A stretch of 23,423 nucleotides of DNA from Bacteroidales bacterium (GTDB lineage Bacteria > Bacteroidota > Bacteroidia > Bacteroidales > UBA3824). Made by a program: the position numbers and the translations under genes. The stretch is from contig JAGCNK010000200.1 of the NCBI GenBank assembly GCA_017645985.1, forward strand, positions 1-23,423, written 5' to 3'. Of the stretch, positions 16,413 through 23,423 are shown piece after piece; the stretch's first letter is position 1, and each line of letters opens with the position of its first letter. The notes under the pieces were generated by a model that saw only the letters and a program-made list of their open reading frames with translations, searched no databases and had not been told where the DNA came from.

Positions 16413-16443
16413 TTGACAAATAAATAAATATTTCGGATATTTG
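16413..16443 (+). promoter_or_regulatory. Promoter of the cold-shock gene
   Basis: TTG (16413-16415, in TTGACAAA) is followed after 20 bases by GATATTTG (16436-16443), one mismatch from TAnnTTTG. The ATG at 16469 would have a leader of about 20 bases, too short for a long cold-box leader. Confidence 0.5.
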
Positions 16444-16468
16444 TAATAGTAATATAAACACCTAAATT

Positions 16469-16714
16469 ATGGCAAGCATTATCAAAAACAACAAGTCGAC
16501 CAATGTCCAGAAAGTTGGAAAAGTAAAATGGTACGACACTACAAAGGGCTTCGGCTTTATTGAGAGCGAAGACGGCAACGACGTATTTGTGCATTATACA
16601 GGCATTCCTTTTGTCAATGGCAAGAAGGTAAACCTCACAGACGACCAGCGTGTTTCGTTTGAGATAACCGAGGGCAAACGTGGTCCTCAGGCCACAAACG
16701 TATCAGTATTGTGA
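16469..16714 (+). CDS. Cold-shock domain protein
   Basis: This 81-residue nucleic-acid-binding protein has the cold-shock OB fold: GKVKWYDTTKGFGFIE at 17-32 carries RNP1 (KGFGF 26-30), and DVFVHYTGI at 38-46 carries RNP2. The canonical aromatic pair is WF; here it is WY. The domain is preceded by a lysine- and asparagine-rich extension of about 15 residues, longer than in E. coli CspA. It probably acts as an RNA chaperone or a regulator of translation and transcript stability. It is monocistronic, with its own promoter and a strong terminator 50 bases after the stop. The number of csp paralogues cannot be judged from one window. Confidence 0.93.
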   Translation: MASIIKNNKSTNVQKVGKVKWYDTTKGFGFIESEDGNDVFVHYTGIPFVNGKKVNLTDDQRVSFEITEGKRGPQATNVSVL

Positions 16715-16764
16715 TTTTTAATTTTAATTTGTTTTCATTTGTAAACGGTTAAAGGTTAGACATG

Positions 16765-16791
16765 AAAGGCGGGATTTCTCCCGCCTTTTTT
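16765..16791 (+). terminator. Rho-independent terminator after the cold-shock gene
   Basis: A perfect 10-bp stem (AAAGGCGGGA / TCCCGCCTTT) closes a TTTC loop and runs into six T. It lies 50 bases after the csp stop and 27 bases before the end of the convergent LRR gene, so it may also stop transcription from that side. Confidence 0.9.
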
Positions 16792-16818
16792 GTTGTTTGT
16801 AATATTTGGTAAAGATTA

Positions 16819-17730
16819 CTATTTCTTGCCAGTGATGATGATGTCGCAAGCAGTGTTGCGGCCTTTGTACGACGTGGTGAAGTCGTTGATTTCTTTGGCA
16901 GTGATGTTGATGTTGCGTGCGCGAATCAGTGTGAGGCTTGTGTGAGCGTAAAGGTAGTCGAGACCAGCTGCAGTGATTTTAGAGTCGGAGCAGTCGATTT
17001 CGCGGAGTGTCTTTACGTTCTGCAACGGACGGATTGTAGCCACGTTGGTGTGCGACACGTTGAGATAAGCGAGCATACGTGAGTATTGCAGCGGAGTAAC
17101 GTCGCTGATGCTGGTTTCAGAGCAGTTGAGCGAGTGGAGGTTGTTCTTTTCGAGACCTGCCAACGAGAAGAGCGAGTGGTTTTGCGATACGTCGAGGTCT
17201 TCCAGTTTGGTGAGTTTCGCAATTACCAGCAGACGGTTTACTGTGCAGTAGTGAACATCCAACTTCTTGAGTTTGATAAGGTTCTCAAGCGGGCTGAGGT
17301 CTTTTACCATTGTGTTGCCGCAGTTGAGCTCTTCCAGGTCGGTGAGTTCAGCCAGCTCCTTGATCGATGTGAGGTTGTCGTTGTCGGAGCAGTTGAGGTA
17401 TTTAAGGCTCTTCAATCTGTTGATACCCTGGAGGCTCGAAATTCTTGTGCCGCTAACGTCCAAGAAACGGAGTTCGGGCAAACCAGCTATAGGACGTATG
17501 TCGGTGATTTCGGTGTGTCCTGCGCACGAAAGGTTCTGGATGTTTACAATCTGTGCAAGCTGTTCGTCGGTGGGGTCCTGGTCTTTTCCTTTAAGTTCTT
17601 GCTCCTGAAATATTTTCTTCCATTCTGGCGAGAGACTGTTCCACCAAGAGCGGTAGTTTTGCTGAGCCAGCAGGCTGTTGGTAGCTGCGAGCATTACCGT
17701 GAGAATTGCGAATGTCAATAATTTTTTCAT
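16819..17730 (-). CDS. Secreted leucine-rich-repeat protein
   Basis: This 303-residue protein has a signal peptide (cleavage near LLAQ, residue 23). A short N-terminal segment, YRSWWNSLSPEWKKIF, resembles one seen before leucine-rich repeats in Bacteroidota. From about residue 65 to 285 there are nine or ten repeats of about 22 residues of the internalin-like type (LKYLNCSDNDNLTSIKELAELTD, LEELNCGNTMVKDLSPLENLIK). In several repeats the position after L(N/D) is cysteine, giving LNCS, LNCG, LNCS and IDCS, alternating with LDVS and LNVS. It has no membrane anchor or sorting domain, so it is probably periplasmic or loosely surface-bound. Binding to another protein is the usual role of such arrays; the partner is unknown. 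It is transcribed alone and converges on csp. Confidence 0.9.
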   Translation of the reverse strand: MKKLLTFAILTVMLAATNSLLAQQNYRSWWNSLSPEWKKIFQEQELKGKDQDPTDEQLAQIVNIQNLSCAGHTEITDIRPIAGLPELRFLDVSGTRISSLQGINRLKSLKYLNCSDNDNLTSIKELAELTDLEELNCGNTMVKDLSPLENLIKLKKLDVHYCTVNRLLVIAKLTKLEDLDVSQNHSLFSLAGLEKNNLHSLNCSETSISDVTPLQYSRMLAYLNVSHTNVATIRPLQNVKTLREIDCSDSKITAAGLDYLYAHTSLTLIRARNINITAKEINDFTTSYKGRNTACDIIITGKK

Positions 17731-17839
17731 AATTCAACCATATTAAAATTTGTTATTTATTTTTATTAATGTCAATGATATAACGCAAAATGCTGCCTAA
17801 ACCCTAATAGGCAACTGATAAAAATTGTTAATGTGCTTC

Positions 17840-18070
17840 TCAGTTGCTGCCTGGCACGTCGAAGAGGGTGGGATAGTCCTCGTCAAATTTTTTCAGCACT
17901 TTGGTCATCACTGCCTCGCGGATAAACTTGGCTTTGTTGTTCACCTTGTACTTTTGGCAGTAGTTGACAAATGCCTGCATCTCAAAGTCGTTGAGCACTA
18001 TCTCTATACGGTGTCTGCGTTTATATTTTTGTATATCTTCTTTGGTCTTTTTGGGTTTTTTAACAGCCAT
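17840..18070 (-). CDS. Small ribbon-helix-helix-like DNA-binding protein
   Basis: This 76-residue basic protein begins with a lysine/arginine-rich arm (MAVKKPKKTKEDIQKYKRRH). The pattern then fits a ribbon-helix-helix fold: strand RIEIVLND, helix DFEMQAFVNYCQKY, turn KVNN, and helix AKFIREAVMTKVLKKF. Ribbon-helix-helix proteins act as dimeric repressors, antitoxins or relaxosome accessory proteins (MobC type). No toxin, relaxase or mobility gene is adjacent, and the gene has its own predicted promoter, so a chromosomal regulator is the simplest reading. The assignment is by pattern only. It lies between the CPBP protease gene upstream and the LRR gene downstream, with 84 and 109 bp gaps. Confidence 0.75.
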   Translation of the reverse strand: MAVKKPKKTKEDIQKYKRRHRIEIVLNDFEMQAFVNYCQKYKVNNKAKFIREAVMTKVLKKFDEDYPTLFDVPGSN

Positions 18071-18136
18071 ATCGCTTGCGTTTTTATCTTTTTCTTTTAT
18101 CGTAATTGTTGTAAAAATGTTTCTACTTTGTAGTTA

Positions 18137-18144
18137 CAAATATA
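18137..18144 (-). promoter_or_regulatory. -7 element for the ribbon-helix-helix gene
   Basis: On the minus strand TATATTTG matches TAnnTTTG exactly, 67 bases before the ATG at 18070 and just after the CPBP gene ends. No good -33 TTTG is found 19-20 bases upstream. Confidence 0.45.
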
Positions 18145-18154
18145 ACGTATTTAT

Positions 18155-19069
18155 TCATTTTTCCATAATAAAATCTTGTTTTTTTATCTCTTTTTTTTCC
18201 GGAGAGCTGTTTTTCCATAGCAGATAGAGCAGCCACGATACCGCCGCCGCGCTTAATACCGCAACAGGAATTATGCTTGTAAGGGCTTGGTGCTCATTTA
18301 TTTGTATATCCTTGCCTGTGAAATAGTAGGCAGATATTGCCACAAAGTTGTTGAAAAAATGCGCCGCCACCGGCACTAATATGTTTTTGGTGCATACCAT
18401 CATGAATCCGAGCAAGAATCCGAGCAGCAAACGTGGCAAAAATCCGTAAAACTGCAAATGAAACGCGCTGAACAGCACCGCTGTGATAGCCGCCGCCCAT
18501 ACAGGAGTGATGCTGCGGGAAATTGTGTTTTGCAGCGTGGCACGGAAATAGAGCTCCTCGCCAATTGCCGGCACAAGCGCCATTGCTACTATATTAATAA
18601 GGTATGTGCCAAAATTGTCGGTTACAAGCATGCTGTCGGTGAGTGCCTTGGCGCGGTCTTCTTGCGAACGCATCCATTCTTCTATGCTGTGAAGGCTGTC
18701 TGGCAGGCTCAAATGCGAGTTTACGGCGGTTAAGAAGCTTGCGAGGGGCATTGCAGCGGCCATAGCTGCAAGCGAAATCAACAGCGGCTTGACTTCTACC
18801 TTGTGGCTGAGGCAGAGTCCTTCTTTCATTCTGTCGTGAAACAATACCGCGCACAGCAATGCAGGCAAAACGAACATTATCAATGATGTAACTATCTGAT
18901 AAACACGTATGAATGTTGGGTTGGACGCAGTCTGTTGATAGTCGACGCCTGCCGCCGACGAGTACCAGAGGTTTGCCGCGCTGCCCACAACCAACGCTAT
19001 CATTATGCATACCAGTGTCACGAACAGCAGAATGCCTATCCTTGCTAATGTTCCAAATTGCTTAAACAT
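18155..19069 (-). CDS. CPBP-family intramembrane metalloprotease
   Basis: This 304-residue protein starts at ATG 19069; the open frame extends 122 codons upstream into the divergent gene but has no family similarity. There are about eight membrane segments. The CPBP (CAAX protease and bacteriocin-processing, formerly Abi) motifs are complete: EELYFR at 171-176 (E171, E172, R176), FSAFH ending at H204, and HFFNN from H237. These supply metal and catalytic residues for cleavage within or near the membrane. Members process prenylated proteins or peptides, give self-immunity to bacteriocins, or anchor regulated proteolysis. No bacteriocin gene is adjacent, so the substrate is unknown. The C-terminus is basic and cytoplasmic (SSPEKKEIKKQD). 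It has its own divergent promoter region. Confidence 0.9.
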   Translation of the reverse strand: MFKQFGTLARIGILLFVTLVCIMIALVVGSAANLWYSSAAGVDYQQTASNPTFIRVYQIVTSLIMFVLPALLCAVLFHDRMKEGLCLSHKVEVKPLLISLAAMAAAMPLASFLTAVNSHLSLPDSLHSIEEWMRSQEDRAKALTDSMLVTDNFGTYLINIVAMALVPAIGEELYFRATLQNTISRSITPVWAAAITAVLFSAFHLQFYGFLPRLLLGFLLGFMMVCTKNILVPVAAHFFNNFVAISAYYFTGKDIQINEHQALTSIIPVAVLSAAAVSWLLYLLWKNSSPEKKEIKKQDFIMEK

Positions 19070-19092
19070 AGTTGAAATCTGTAATTTTGTGG

Positions 19093-19100
19093 CAAATATA
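19093..19100 (-). promoter_or_regulatory. -7 element for the CPBP protease gene
   Basis: On the minus strand TATATTTG matches TAnnTTTG exactly, 24 bases before the ATG at 19069. It is part of an inverted repeat, CAAATA-tag-TATTTG (19093-19107). No clear -33 element is seen. Confidence 0.45.
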
Positions 19101-19129
19101 GTATTTGGTGCGAAATTATGGAGATTTTT

Positions 19130-19161
19130 TTTGTTTTTCTCGTAAAAAATCTTGATATTTG
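19130..19161 (+). promoter_or_regulatory. Promoter of the outer-membrane protein and pfk transcript
   Basis: TTTG (19130-19133) is followed after 20 bases by GATATTTG (19154-19161). The layout and the G at the first -7 position match the csp promoter. The leader to the ATG at 19206 would be about 40 bases. Confidence 0.5.
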
Positions 19162-19205
19162 ATAAACTAAAATTATTTGATTTTTTACTGATTAAACTTT
19201 CAAAA

Positions 19206-19940
19206 ATGAAAAAGATTTTATTTCTTATTGCACTGACAATATGCACATTGCAAGGATTTTCGCAACATCGCGGCGGACGCGGCGGATATGTCAACTGGCT
19301 CACAATAGCTGTTAAGGGCGGCGGCGGCACTTTTATGATGCTCAACCAAGACCTTAAAAACACCGACAATCTTACTCTTGAGGCTTTTTCGCCTTCGTAC
19401 TGCTTTGGCGGACGTCTGGGCGTGGTTTTCGGCAACTATGTGGGTGTTTCGTTTGAGTATCTCGGCGGAGGATTCAAGCAGAAATACAGTTGTCAGCTAG
19501 AACCTTCAGCCGTGGAGGGCAACTTTGATTTCAAGGCTACCGATATGCTCGCCCTGGTGCGCTATACTGGCGAATATGGTTTCTATGCCGAGTTGGGTCC
19601 AAAATTCACAACTATCAAAAAGGCCGAATACACATTCGCTCAGCAGCCTGTTGAAGATGTTAAGCCTTTGTTTAAGGAAAAGAATGTGGCTATTGCGTTT
19701 GGTATGGGATTTATGCCCTACAATGGCGACCGTGTGCAGGTAAGTATCGGTGCAAGAGCTGCTTATGGTTTCAAAGATATGGTTGAGGACGACAAAGAAC
19801 CTTTCTACGACCTCACCTCGCAGCCTGTTACCGCCGAAACCAAAAACCTCAACGTTCAGATTCTCTTGGAGGTCAACTACTTCTTTGCTAAGTTCGGCAC
19901 TGCCAACTGCGGACGCCACGGCATTGAATTCTTCAAATAA
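19206..19940 (+). CDS. Outer-membrane beta-barrel-like protein
   Basis: This 244-residue protein starts at ATG 19206, which opens a signal peptide (MKKILFLIALTICTLQGFSQ, cleavage at about residue 20). A glycine-rich mature start (HRGGRGG) is followed by strands typical of small barrels: GGRLGVVFGNYVGVSFEYLGGGF, MLALVRYTGEYGFYAELGPKF, VSIGARAAYGF and NVQILLEVNYFFAKFG. The pattern of paired strands and loops resembles the OmpW/PorT-like outer-membrane beta-barrel families, but I cannot assign a named one. It lies 35 bp before the phosphofructokinase gene with no terminator between, so the two are probably cotranscribed. Confidence 0.85.
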   Translation: MKKILFLIALTICTLQGFSQHRGGRGGYVNWLTIAVKGGGGTFMMLNQDLKNTDNLTLEAFSPSYCFGGRLGVVFGNYVGVSFEYLGGGFKQKYSCQLEPSAVEGNFDFKATDMLALVRYTGEYGFYAELGPKFTTIKKAEYTFAQQPVEDVKPLFKEKNVAIAFGMGFMPYNGDRVQVSIGARAAYGFKDMVEDDKEPFYDLTSQPVTAETKNLNVQILLEVNYFFAKFGTANCGRHGIEFFK

Positions 19941-19975
19941 CAAGATTTTTTGATACAGAAAAATAACATAATATT

Positions 19976-21400
19976 ATGGCACATAAGACATTAAATGCAC
20001 TCGACTTTACCGTTAAGACTCTCGATGGCAAATGCACCATTCCTTCGCCCCTCAACCTAAAAAATGCCGACGGCGACGATGAGTACGATTACGTAAAAGA
20101 CGGCGAACGAATACTTTACGACGCTTCTACCAAGAGCCTCGAAGATTATAAGAAAACGGGCAAGATGCCTATCTCGTTTGAAAAGGCAGGTCCTAAGGAG
20201 AAAATCTATTTTCAGCCCGACAAAACCAAGGTGGCTATTGTAACTGCCGGCGGTCTCTGCCCGGGTCTCAACAATGTGATCAAAGGTCTTGTAACTCAGC
20301 TCAATCAGCGTTACAAGGTGCACAATGTGGTAGGTATCAGATACGGTTTCCGTGGTTTTACTCCCGGATTCGACCTTGTGCCGCTTACATCCGAAATTGT
20401 TGACCGTATTCACCTTCAAGGCGGTAGTTTCCTTGGTTCGTCGCGTGGCGAACAGCCTTCGGAGATGATTGTTGACGTGCTTCAACGTCAGAATATCAAC
20501 ATCCTCTTCTGCATCGGCGGCGACGGTACTCTGCGTGCTGCCAAGTCTATTGCCGAGGAGATTAAAAACCGAGGATTGAACATCGCAGTAGGCTGTGTGC
20601 CAAAGACTATCGACAACGATATCTGCTTTATCGACAAGAGTTTCGGTTTTGAAACTGCTTTCTCGGTTGCGTCAGAAATCGTTATCAACGCCCACAACGA
20701 GGCAAAGGGTGCTTACAACGGCATTGCAATGATCAAACTTATGGGTCGCGATTCGGGATATATCGCTGCCAACACCGCTCTTGCCACAGGTGAGGCCAAC
20801 TTTGTGCTGATTCCCGAAATGAAATTCGACCTCTACGGTCCTAACGGCTTTATTACCAAGCTACGCGAGCGTCTCGAAAAGCGTCATCACGCTTTGATAA
20901 TTGTAGCCGAGGGTGCTGGTCAGTTCCTCTTTGAGGGCGACAACGTAGAGCGCGACGAGAGTGGAAACGTTAAGTATCAGGATATTGGCGTTTTCCTTAA
21001 GGCTAAAATTTCAGAGCATTTTGCCAAAGACAAACCTACATACTTGCACCATTCTATCAAGTATATCGACCCGAGTTACATTATCCGCTCGTCGCCTGCC
21101 AACAGCAACGACAGTAAGTTCTGCAACCTTCTTTCGCTCAATGCAATACACGCAGCTATGGCGGGAAAGACTGAGTTTGTGGTAGGTCACTGGAACGGCA
21201 ATTTTACCATTCTACCTATCTCTGCCACCGTGGTAGAGCGCAAGCGTATCAACCTTGAGAGCGAGCTTTGGGGCAACGTGCTCGAAATCACAGGTCAGCC
21301 AATCAAGATGATAGCCAATCCCGACGAGTCGGCTCAGCTTGACTATATTCCCCCGCAGAGCAAACCCGCTCCAAAGGGTAAGAAGAAGGAAATTGACTAA
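19976..21400 (+). CDS. 6-phosphofructokinase (clade with GGDGT and PKTIDND)
   Basis: This 474-residue cytoplasmic glycolytic enzyme phosphorylates fructose 6-phosphate to fructose 1,6-bisphosphate. Motifs are TAGGLCPGLNN (90-100), GGDGT (181-185), VPKTIDND (208-215, catalytic aspartate inside TIDND) and MGRDSG (256-261). The glycine in GGDGT corresponds to E. coli Gly104 and favours ATP, whereas aspartate there favours pyrophosphate. The lysine in PKTIDND (E. coli Gly124) is found in pyrophosphate enzymes but also in the longer ATP-dependent clade of trypanosomes and spirochaetes. The N-terminal extension of about 80 residues also fits that longer clade, so I predict ATP dependence. It ends with a lysine-rich tail (PAPKGKKKEID). 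It is probably cotranscribed with the preceding gene and ends at a strong hairpin. Confidence 0.93.
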   Translation: MAHKTLNALDFTVKTLDGKCTIPSPLNLKNADGDDEYDYVKDGERILYDASTKSLEDYKKTGKMPISFEKAGPKEKIYFQPDKTKVAIVTAGGLCPGLNNVIKGLVTQLNQRYKVHNVVGIRYGFRGFTPGFDLVPLTSEIVDRIHLQGGSFLGSSRGEQPSEMIVDVLQRQNINILFCIGGDGTLRAAKSIAEEIKNRGLNIAVGCVPKTIDNDICFIDKSFGFETAFSVASEIVINAHNEAKGAYNGIAMIKLMGRDSGYIAANTALATGEANFVLIPEMKFDLYGPNGFITKLRERLEKRHHALIIVAEGAGQFLFEGDNVERDESGNVKYQDIGVFLKAKISEHFAKDKPTYLHHSIKYIDPSYIIRSSPANSNDSKFCNLLSLNAIHAAMAGKTEFVVGHWNGNFTILPISATVVERKRINLESELWGNVLEITGQPIKMIANPDESAQLDYIPPQSKPAPKGKKKEID

Positions 21401-21436
21401 TTTTCAGTAGGTTTTTCAATCCTTCAATTATTATAA

Positions 21437-21485
21437 AACCTGCAAATTCTTGCTAATTTTCCAAGAATTTGCAGGTTGTTTTTTC
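21437..21485 (+). terminator. Terminator after pfk, shared with the convergent gene
   Basis: A perfect 16-bp stem (AACCTGCAAATTCTTG at 21437-21452 pairing with 21462-21477) with a 9-base loop runs into GTTTTTT. It lies between two convergent genes; on the minus side it is followed by TTTTATAA, so it may work both ways. Confidence 0.88.
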
Positions 21486-21489
21486 TACT

Positions 21490-22689
21490 TTATTCTCGCT
21501 TATAGAAAATATAATCAGGCTCAGGTTCATCGTCTAATTGCACGTAGACGGGTTTTGGCGTTACGTGGTTGTAGATGGTGAAGGTTTTTTCGGAGCGTGC
21601 GGTGAGGATGATGTTGCCGCTGCCGCCGTTGACATTAGTGTGCATTTTGATTGCTCCGGTAAGTTCCTGGTAGTCAAATGTTCCCGAACGGTAGCTGTTG
21701 ATGGCTTTGTAATAGTAGAATGCATCCTCGTCGATGGTCTCAATGCCCACCTTTTCGATGTATGTGTAGGTTTTGAGTAGTCCGTATTCGTAAAGGTCTG
21801 ACGAGTCGCGGTGGTAGAACTCTACTGTTTCGGGTATGAGTACCGATTGCGTGCCGTATCCTTTTTCGCTTGAATAGCTGTAAGTTAGGTTGGCTTTTTC
21901 ATAGTACTTCATATTGCAGCGGCCGCCGGCAAAGCGTGAGTTTTTAAACACGTGGCAGTCGTTGTAAGTGCCGTCCATAAAGTCGTTGTCTACCGCAAAA
22001 TTCTCGTCGGTGAGCAGCAGTTCGCCATCGTAGATAAGTTTTGGGGAAACAAACTGCATTACCAATGTTAGCGAATTGTTGTTTTTTTCTTTGTATCGGG
22101 TAATGTAGCCATTATGATCAACGTAACATTCTGAAAACCACACCGAATAGCTGTCGTAAAAAGAAACTGTGCAGTTGACGATTGGATTTAGGCGGTAGTA
22201 GTGCTTTTCTGTCGAGATGTCGTCGAACGAAACGTTGAAGCGGAACATGTCGGCGTGTGCGGGATCGTCGTCGTAGTATTCGCGGTAAGTCTTGTCTTTT
22301 TCAATATCGTACGATACTTCTAAATTTTCCACCTTTTTGGGCATAACTCCCTCAAAATAAGCGTGCTTGTCGAGATTATGGATGTCGAAGCGCACTTGGT
22401 CGCCGTCGTGAAGTATGGTTTTGATATTGTAACGTCCTGGTATTGTGTCGCATACCGAGATTTCTTCCACAAGTTCGCCGTTTACAGTTAGTTCCACAAG
22501 CGCGGTGTTCAATTCTCTTGCTTTGTCCATTCCTGTTTCGGTGATTAGCAGATAGTTAGAGTCGCTATCGGAATAGATGATACCGTTGGCGCAGAGCACT
22601 CCCACGGTGCTGTCGGCGTTTAGCGGAATGTCTTCCTTGCAGGCTGTGCCAAGGGTGATGATGGCAAGTAATATGTAGAGTTTTTTCAT
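21490..22689 (-). CDS. DUF4249-type lipoprotein, partner of the TonB-dependent receptor
   Basis: This 399-residue lipoprotein has a signal ending GTAC (lipid cysteine 17). The mature protein has a beta-rich N-terminal part (PLNADSTVGVLCANGIIYSD, VELTVNGELVEE, GRYNIKT), followed by regions with YYDDDPAHADMFRFNV that resemble the DDPA..NFYRI region of DUF4249. DUF4249 members sit directly after TonB-dependent receptors in Bacteroidota and are thought to be surface or periplasmic partners in uptake; the substrate is unknown. It starts 13 bp after the receptor stop, so they are one operon. It ends before a shared terminator. Confidence 0.85.
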   Translation of the reverse strand: MKKLYILLAIITLGTACKEDIPLNADSTVGVLCANGIIYSDSDSNYLLITETGMDKARELNTALVELTVNGELVEEISVCDTIPGRYNIKTILHDGDQVRFDIHNLDKHAYFEGVMPKKVENLEVSYDIEKDKTYREYYDDDPAHADMFRFNVSFDDISTEKHYYRLNPIVNCTVSFYDSYSVWFSECYVDHNGYITRYKEKNNNSLTLVMQFVSPKLIYDGELLLTDENFAVDNDFMDGTYNDCHVFKNSRFAGGRCNMKYYEKANLTYSYSSEKGYGTQSVLIPETVEFYHRDSSDLYEYGLLKTYTYIEKVGIETIDEDAFYYYKAINSYRSGTFDYQELTGAIKMHTNVNGGSGNIILTARSEKTFTIYNHVTPKPVYVQLDDEPEPDYIFYKRE

Positions 22690-22702
22690 TGTGTTTTCAG
22701 AT

Positions 22703-23423
22703 TTAGATTTTGTAAGTAAATGTAAACGAGGGTATTATAGGTAGGATGGTGATTTTTCTAAGTTCGAGATATTTGATAGGATTGAGCGGGTCGGCGGGAT
22801 TTTCCTTCTCCTTTACCTTAGAGAATGCGAAATTGGGGTTCTTGGCGTTGTAGGCGTTGTAAACCGACACGTTGAAAATTCTTTCGCAGTGCTTTTTCTG
22901 TTTGTGAAAGTTGATGCCCACGCAGAGAATGTGCGACGGCGGAAGTGTGTAGTTGTTGCGGTTGTCCACATAGGCTATGTTGTCGGTTTGGATACCCTCT
23001 TTTGGGGCGTATTTGAGCGGACCTTCCCAATCCCACGAGTTGTTGTAGGGGTCAACGCCCGAGGGCAGCATCAGCGACTCTTGCGAAAGTGAAATTGTGG
23101 CGTGCGAACCAGAGAAGTATGTCCAGTTGGCGTCGATGTCGATATGGTCGTTGATTTTTTGCGAATAGACTATGCTGATATTGTGTCGGCGGTCGTAGGA
23201 GAATGGAAACGGACGTCCGTTGTTTACTCCCGAGCCGTTGTCAAAATCCCGGTCGGCTTTTGACAGCGTGTACGAAATCCATCCTGTGGCCTTGCCTTCG
23301 GTGCGTTTGGCGAGTATCTCGATACCTTTTGAACGTCCTTCGCCCATTGCCACCATCTGCTGCCAGTTGCCCGAGAAACCCATAAAGCTCATTCCGTCTT
23401 TGTATTCGAGCACGTTGTGGAGC
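22703..23423 (-). CDS. TonB-dependent receptor, C-terminal part (5' end outside window)
   Basis: The frame is open to the right edge, so at least the plug and most of the barrel are missing; about 239 residues are seen. The visible part contains C-terminal barrel strands of an outer-membrane receptor: GRSKGIEILAKRTEGKATGWISYTLSKADRDF, RPFPFSYDRRHNISIVYSQKIND, an IDANWTYFSGSHATIS strand, an FNVSVYNAYNAKNP strand, and a terminal strand ending SFTFTYKI. This matches the carboxypeptidase-regulatory-like/TonB-dependent receptors that precede DUF4249. It would import a ligand with energy from TonB. The ligand cannot be predicted without the plug and upstream genes. Confidence 0.9.
   Translation of the reverse strand, partial: LHNVLEYKDGMSFMGFSGNWQQMVAMGEGRSKGIEILAKRTEGKATGWISYTLSKADRDFDNGSGVNNGRPFPFSYDRRHNISIVYSQKINDHIDIDANWTYFSGSHATISLSQESLMLPSGVDPYNNSWDWEGPLKYAPKEGIQTDNIAYVDNRNNYTLPPSHILCVGINFHKQKKHCERIFNVSVYNAYNAKNPNFAFSKVKEKENPADPLNPIKYLELRKITILPIIPSFTFTYKI

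Noticed and set aside
19070..19435. N-terminal extension of the CPBP protease frame
   Set aside because: It would overlap the divergent promoter and the outer-membrane protein gene, and it shows no family similarity; ATG 19069 gives the normal protein.
1..23423. tRNA, rRNA, CRISPR, insertion sequence, prophage or integrative element
   Set aside because: I found no regularly spaced repeats, transposase, integrase or RNA gene signatures on either strand; gene order changes are explained by ordinary strand switches.

Overview
The window looks like a chromosomal segment of a Bacteroidota, most likely Bacteroidales. The evidence is an ssb-gldE-gldD cluster, a TonB-dependent receptor followed by a DUF4249-type lipoprotein, numerous signal peptides and lipoboxes, promoter -7 elements close to TAnnTTTG, and start codons without clear Shine-Dalgarno sequences. 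I see no tRNA, rRNA, insertion sequence, phage gene or CRISPR array, and no stretch over 300 bases lacks a gene.

Left part (1-8225, all minus strand). Reading with transcription, a large envelope protein gene with TPR, PD40 propeller, regulatory-like and OmpA domains (PorE-like architecture) is split by one in-frame TGA. It is followed by two consecutive copies of a two-gene module: a polytopic membrane protein with a TPR-like soluble tail (probably DUF6057), then a PD40/TolB-like lipoprotein carrying a haem-type CxxCH motif. The last lipoprotein runs off the left edge. The genes are 13-77 bp apart or overlap as ATGA, so they are probably cotranscribed. This duplicated module is the best candidate here for an undescribed system.

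Centre (8323-12073, plus strand). A tight cluster encodes single-strand binding protein, GldE, GldD, a 4'-phosphopantetheinyl transferase and a GGGP-synthase family prenyltransferase. Its last stop codon overlaps the stop of a convergent TlpA-like thioredoxin-fold protein.

Right part (12066-23423). This part alternates strands. It holds a secreted thioredoxin-fold protein, a 40-residue lipoprotein with a small outer-membrane protein, an Omp85-type barrel, a cold-shock protein with a strong terminator, a secreted leucine-rich-repeat protein, a small ribbon-helix-helix protein, a CPBP-family membrane protease, an outer-membrane barrel protein cotranscribed with phosphofructokinase, and the end of a TonB-dependent receptor operon with its DUF4249 lipoprotein. 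Most products act in the envelope. The cytoplasmic genes are ssb, the transferase, the prenyl synthase, csp, the ribbon-helix-helix gene and pfk.
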